This document shows positions 63,252 to 64,000 of a stretch of DNA of 64,000 bases, one piece after another; positions within the stretch are counted from its first letter, which is position 1; each line of letters opens with the position of its first letter. The stretch spans positions 186,001-250,000 of the forward strand of contig CAKOPC010000002.1 in NCBI GenBank assembly GCA_934098705.1. Direction: 5' to 3'. The translations under genes and the position numbers were made by a program. This DNA is from an uncultured Bacilli bacterium (GTDB lineage: Bacteria; Bacillota_I; Bacilli_A; RF39; UBA660). The notes beneath the pieces were generated by a model, which searched no databases, was not told the origin of the DNA, and was given only the letters and a program-made list of their open reading frames with translations.

Positions 63252-64000
63252 ATGAATATAATAGACTGCATATTTGATACTTTCAAAGAAACAATTTTTC
63301 TAAAAGATGATAGCAATTTAAAAAAACAAGTAGAAGAATTAAAAGAAATTCAAAAAGAAAATAATTCACCGAATATAAATAAGGACATAAAATTATTAGA
63401 ACTGGGTATAAAAGGCGAAGAAGCAATAAGCTTTGAACTAAAAAATTGTAATTTAGGTTTATATGTACTAAGAGATGTTACAATTAAACATAATGATACT
63501 AAAGCACAAATAGATTATGTGATAGTATCTAAAGGGTATATATATTTAGTAGAGTGTAAAAATTTAATAGGTAATATTTATGTAGATAGTAACGGACAAT
63601 TTCAAAGAGAATATGAATATAATGGTAAAAAAATAAAAGAATCAATATATTCTCCATATACTCAAGCAATTAGACACAAAGAAATTTTAAAGAGTAAATG
63701 GATGTCAAAAAATAGTAAGCTTAGTGTTGCAATTGGAGAAAAATATTTTGATAAACTATGGTATAAGCCATTAGTTGTAATTGCTAATCCTAAATCAATA
63801 TTAAATATAAAAATTGCTCCTAAAGATATAAAAAGTAACATAGTAAAGGTGGATAATTTAATAAAATATATAGAAAATGATATAAAATCATATGATAAAA
63901 GTTTATTATCAAGTAAAAAAGTAATGGAAGAAATGGCCAAAAATTGGTTGCTCGCAAATGTTAATGAATATCATAGCATTGCTGATAAATACAAAACGAA
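63252..64000 (+). CDS. NERD-domain (nuclease-related) protein, partial
   Basis: Starts with ATG at 63252 after AGGGAGG and runs off the right edge; about 249 residues are visible. After an N-terminal coil (KKQVEELKEIQKENN) the NERD core is visible: LGIKGEEAISFELKN, DYVIVSKGYIYLVECKN (the conserved acidic and ECK catalytic-like residues), NIYVDSNGQFQRE and the YSPYTQAIRHKEIL segment. NERD proteins resemble Holliday-junction-type nucleases and occur in plasmid and defence contexts. The C-terminal part and any helicase or other fused domain lie outside the window. Confidence 0.8.
   Translation, partial: MNIIDCIFDTFKETIFLKDDSNLKKQVEELKEIQKENNSPNINKDIKLLELGIKGEEAISFELKNCNLGLYVLRDVTIKHNDTKAQIDYVIVSKGYIYLVECKNLIGNIYVDSNGQFQREYEYNGKKIKESIYSPYTQAIRHKEILKSKWMSKNSKLSVAIGEKYFDKLWYKPLVVIANPKSILNIKIAPKDIKSNIVKVDNLIKYIENDIKSYDKSLLSSKKVMEEMAKNWLLANVNEYHSIADKYKT

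Overview
This window is the replication-origin region of a very AT-rich, low-GC Gram-positive bacterium (Bacillota). By eye GC is about a quarter; I did not compute it. Gene order around dnaA follows the Bacillus plan: gyrA-gyrB-recF-dnaN-dnaA run leftward and rpmH-rnpA-yidC-khpB-mnmE-mnmG-rsmG run rightward. Tryptophan is encoded by TGG and one gene ends in TGA, so this is not the mycoplasma genetic code. Several sporulation-associated genes are present (yabP, yabQ, yabG, spoVT, bofA, spoVG, ricT), together with a comK homologue. The best guess is a deep-branching, AT-rich, possibly spore-forming Bacilli/Erysipelotrichia-like or RF39-like gut lineage; the species cannot be told from this sequence.

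Left arm (1-37,800, almost all minus strand). Reading away from the origin: dnaN, a Bax-inhibitor-like membrane protein, comK, recF, gyrB and gyrA. A gene-poor 3-kb region follows, packed with ParB sites (parS) and Noc sites and holding only tadA and the SRP RNA. Next comes the dnaX-ybaB-recR-bofA-holB-ricT-pth-mfd run, then spoVT, a methionine T-box leader controlling dut-metG, a newly found 51-aa membrane protein gene, and tatD. A SipW/TasA-type secretion and fibre island (9.2-14.9 kb) sits between tatD and rsmA. Beyond it are yabG, veg, spoVG, yabP, yabQ, divIC, tilS, ftsH, an ATP-grasp enzyme of unknown substrate, a dus gene and the 5' part of secE.

Origin (37.7-39.6 kb). The gaps on both sides of dnaA are full of a DnaA-box-like 9-mer, TTATTAACA/TGTTAATAA; the textbook TTATCCACA is absent. 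The same 9-mer lies 14-15 bases before 9 of the 12 parS sites, always in one orientation. The three NBS palindromes (ATTTCCCGGGAAAT) alternate with parS in repeated modules. The proteins expected to read these sites (DnaA, Noc, ParA, ParB) are all encoded within 25 kb. This composite parS/Noc/DnaA-box array is the most unusual thing in the window.

Right arm (39.6-58.3 kb, plus strand). rpmH to rsmG is followed by rnr, noc, parA, parB, a DUF951 protein, an AbgT-type transporter, ychF, an unknown coiled-coil protein and secA.

Accessory end (58.3-64 kb). Downstream of secA is a small regulated cassette: an XRE repressor with twin operators, a zinc-ribbon/TM2 protein, and a zinc-ribbon/membrane/PASTA-like/Ltp-repeat protein that may block phage entry. 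It is followed by a degenerate SEC-C relic, a short RhuM-like gene, a large coiled-coil protein with a small partner, and a NERD nuclease-like gene that runs off the end of the window.
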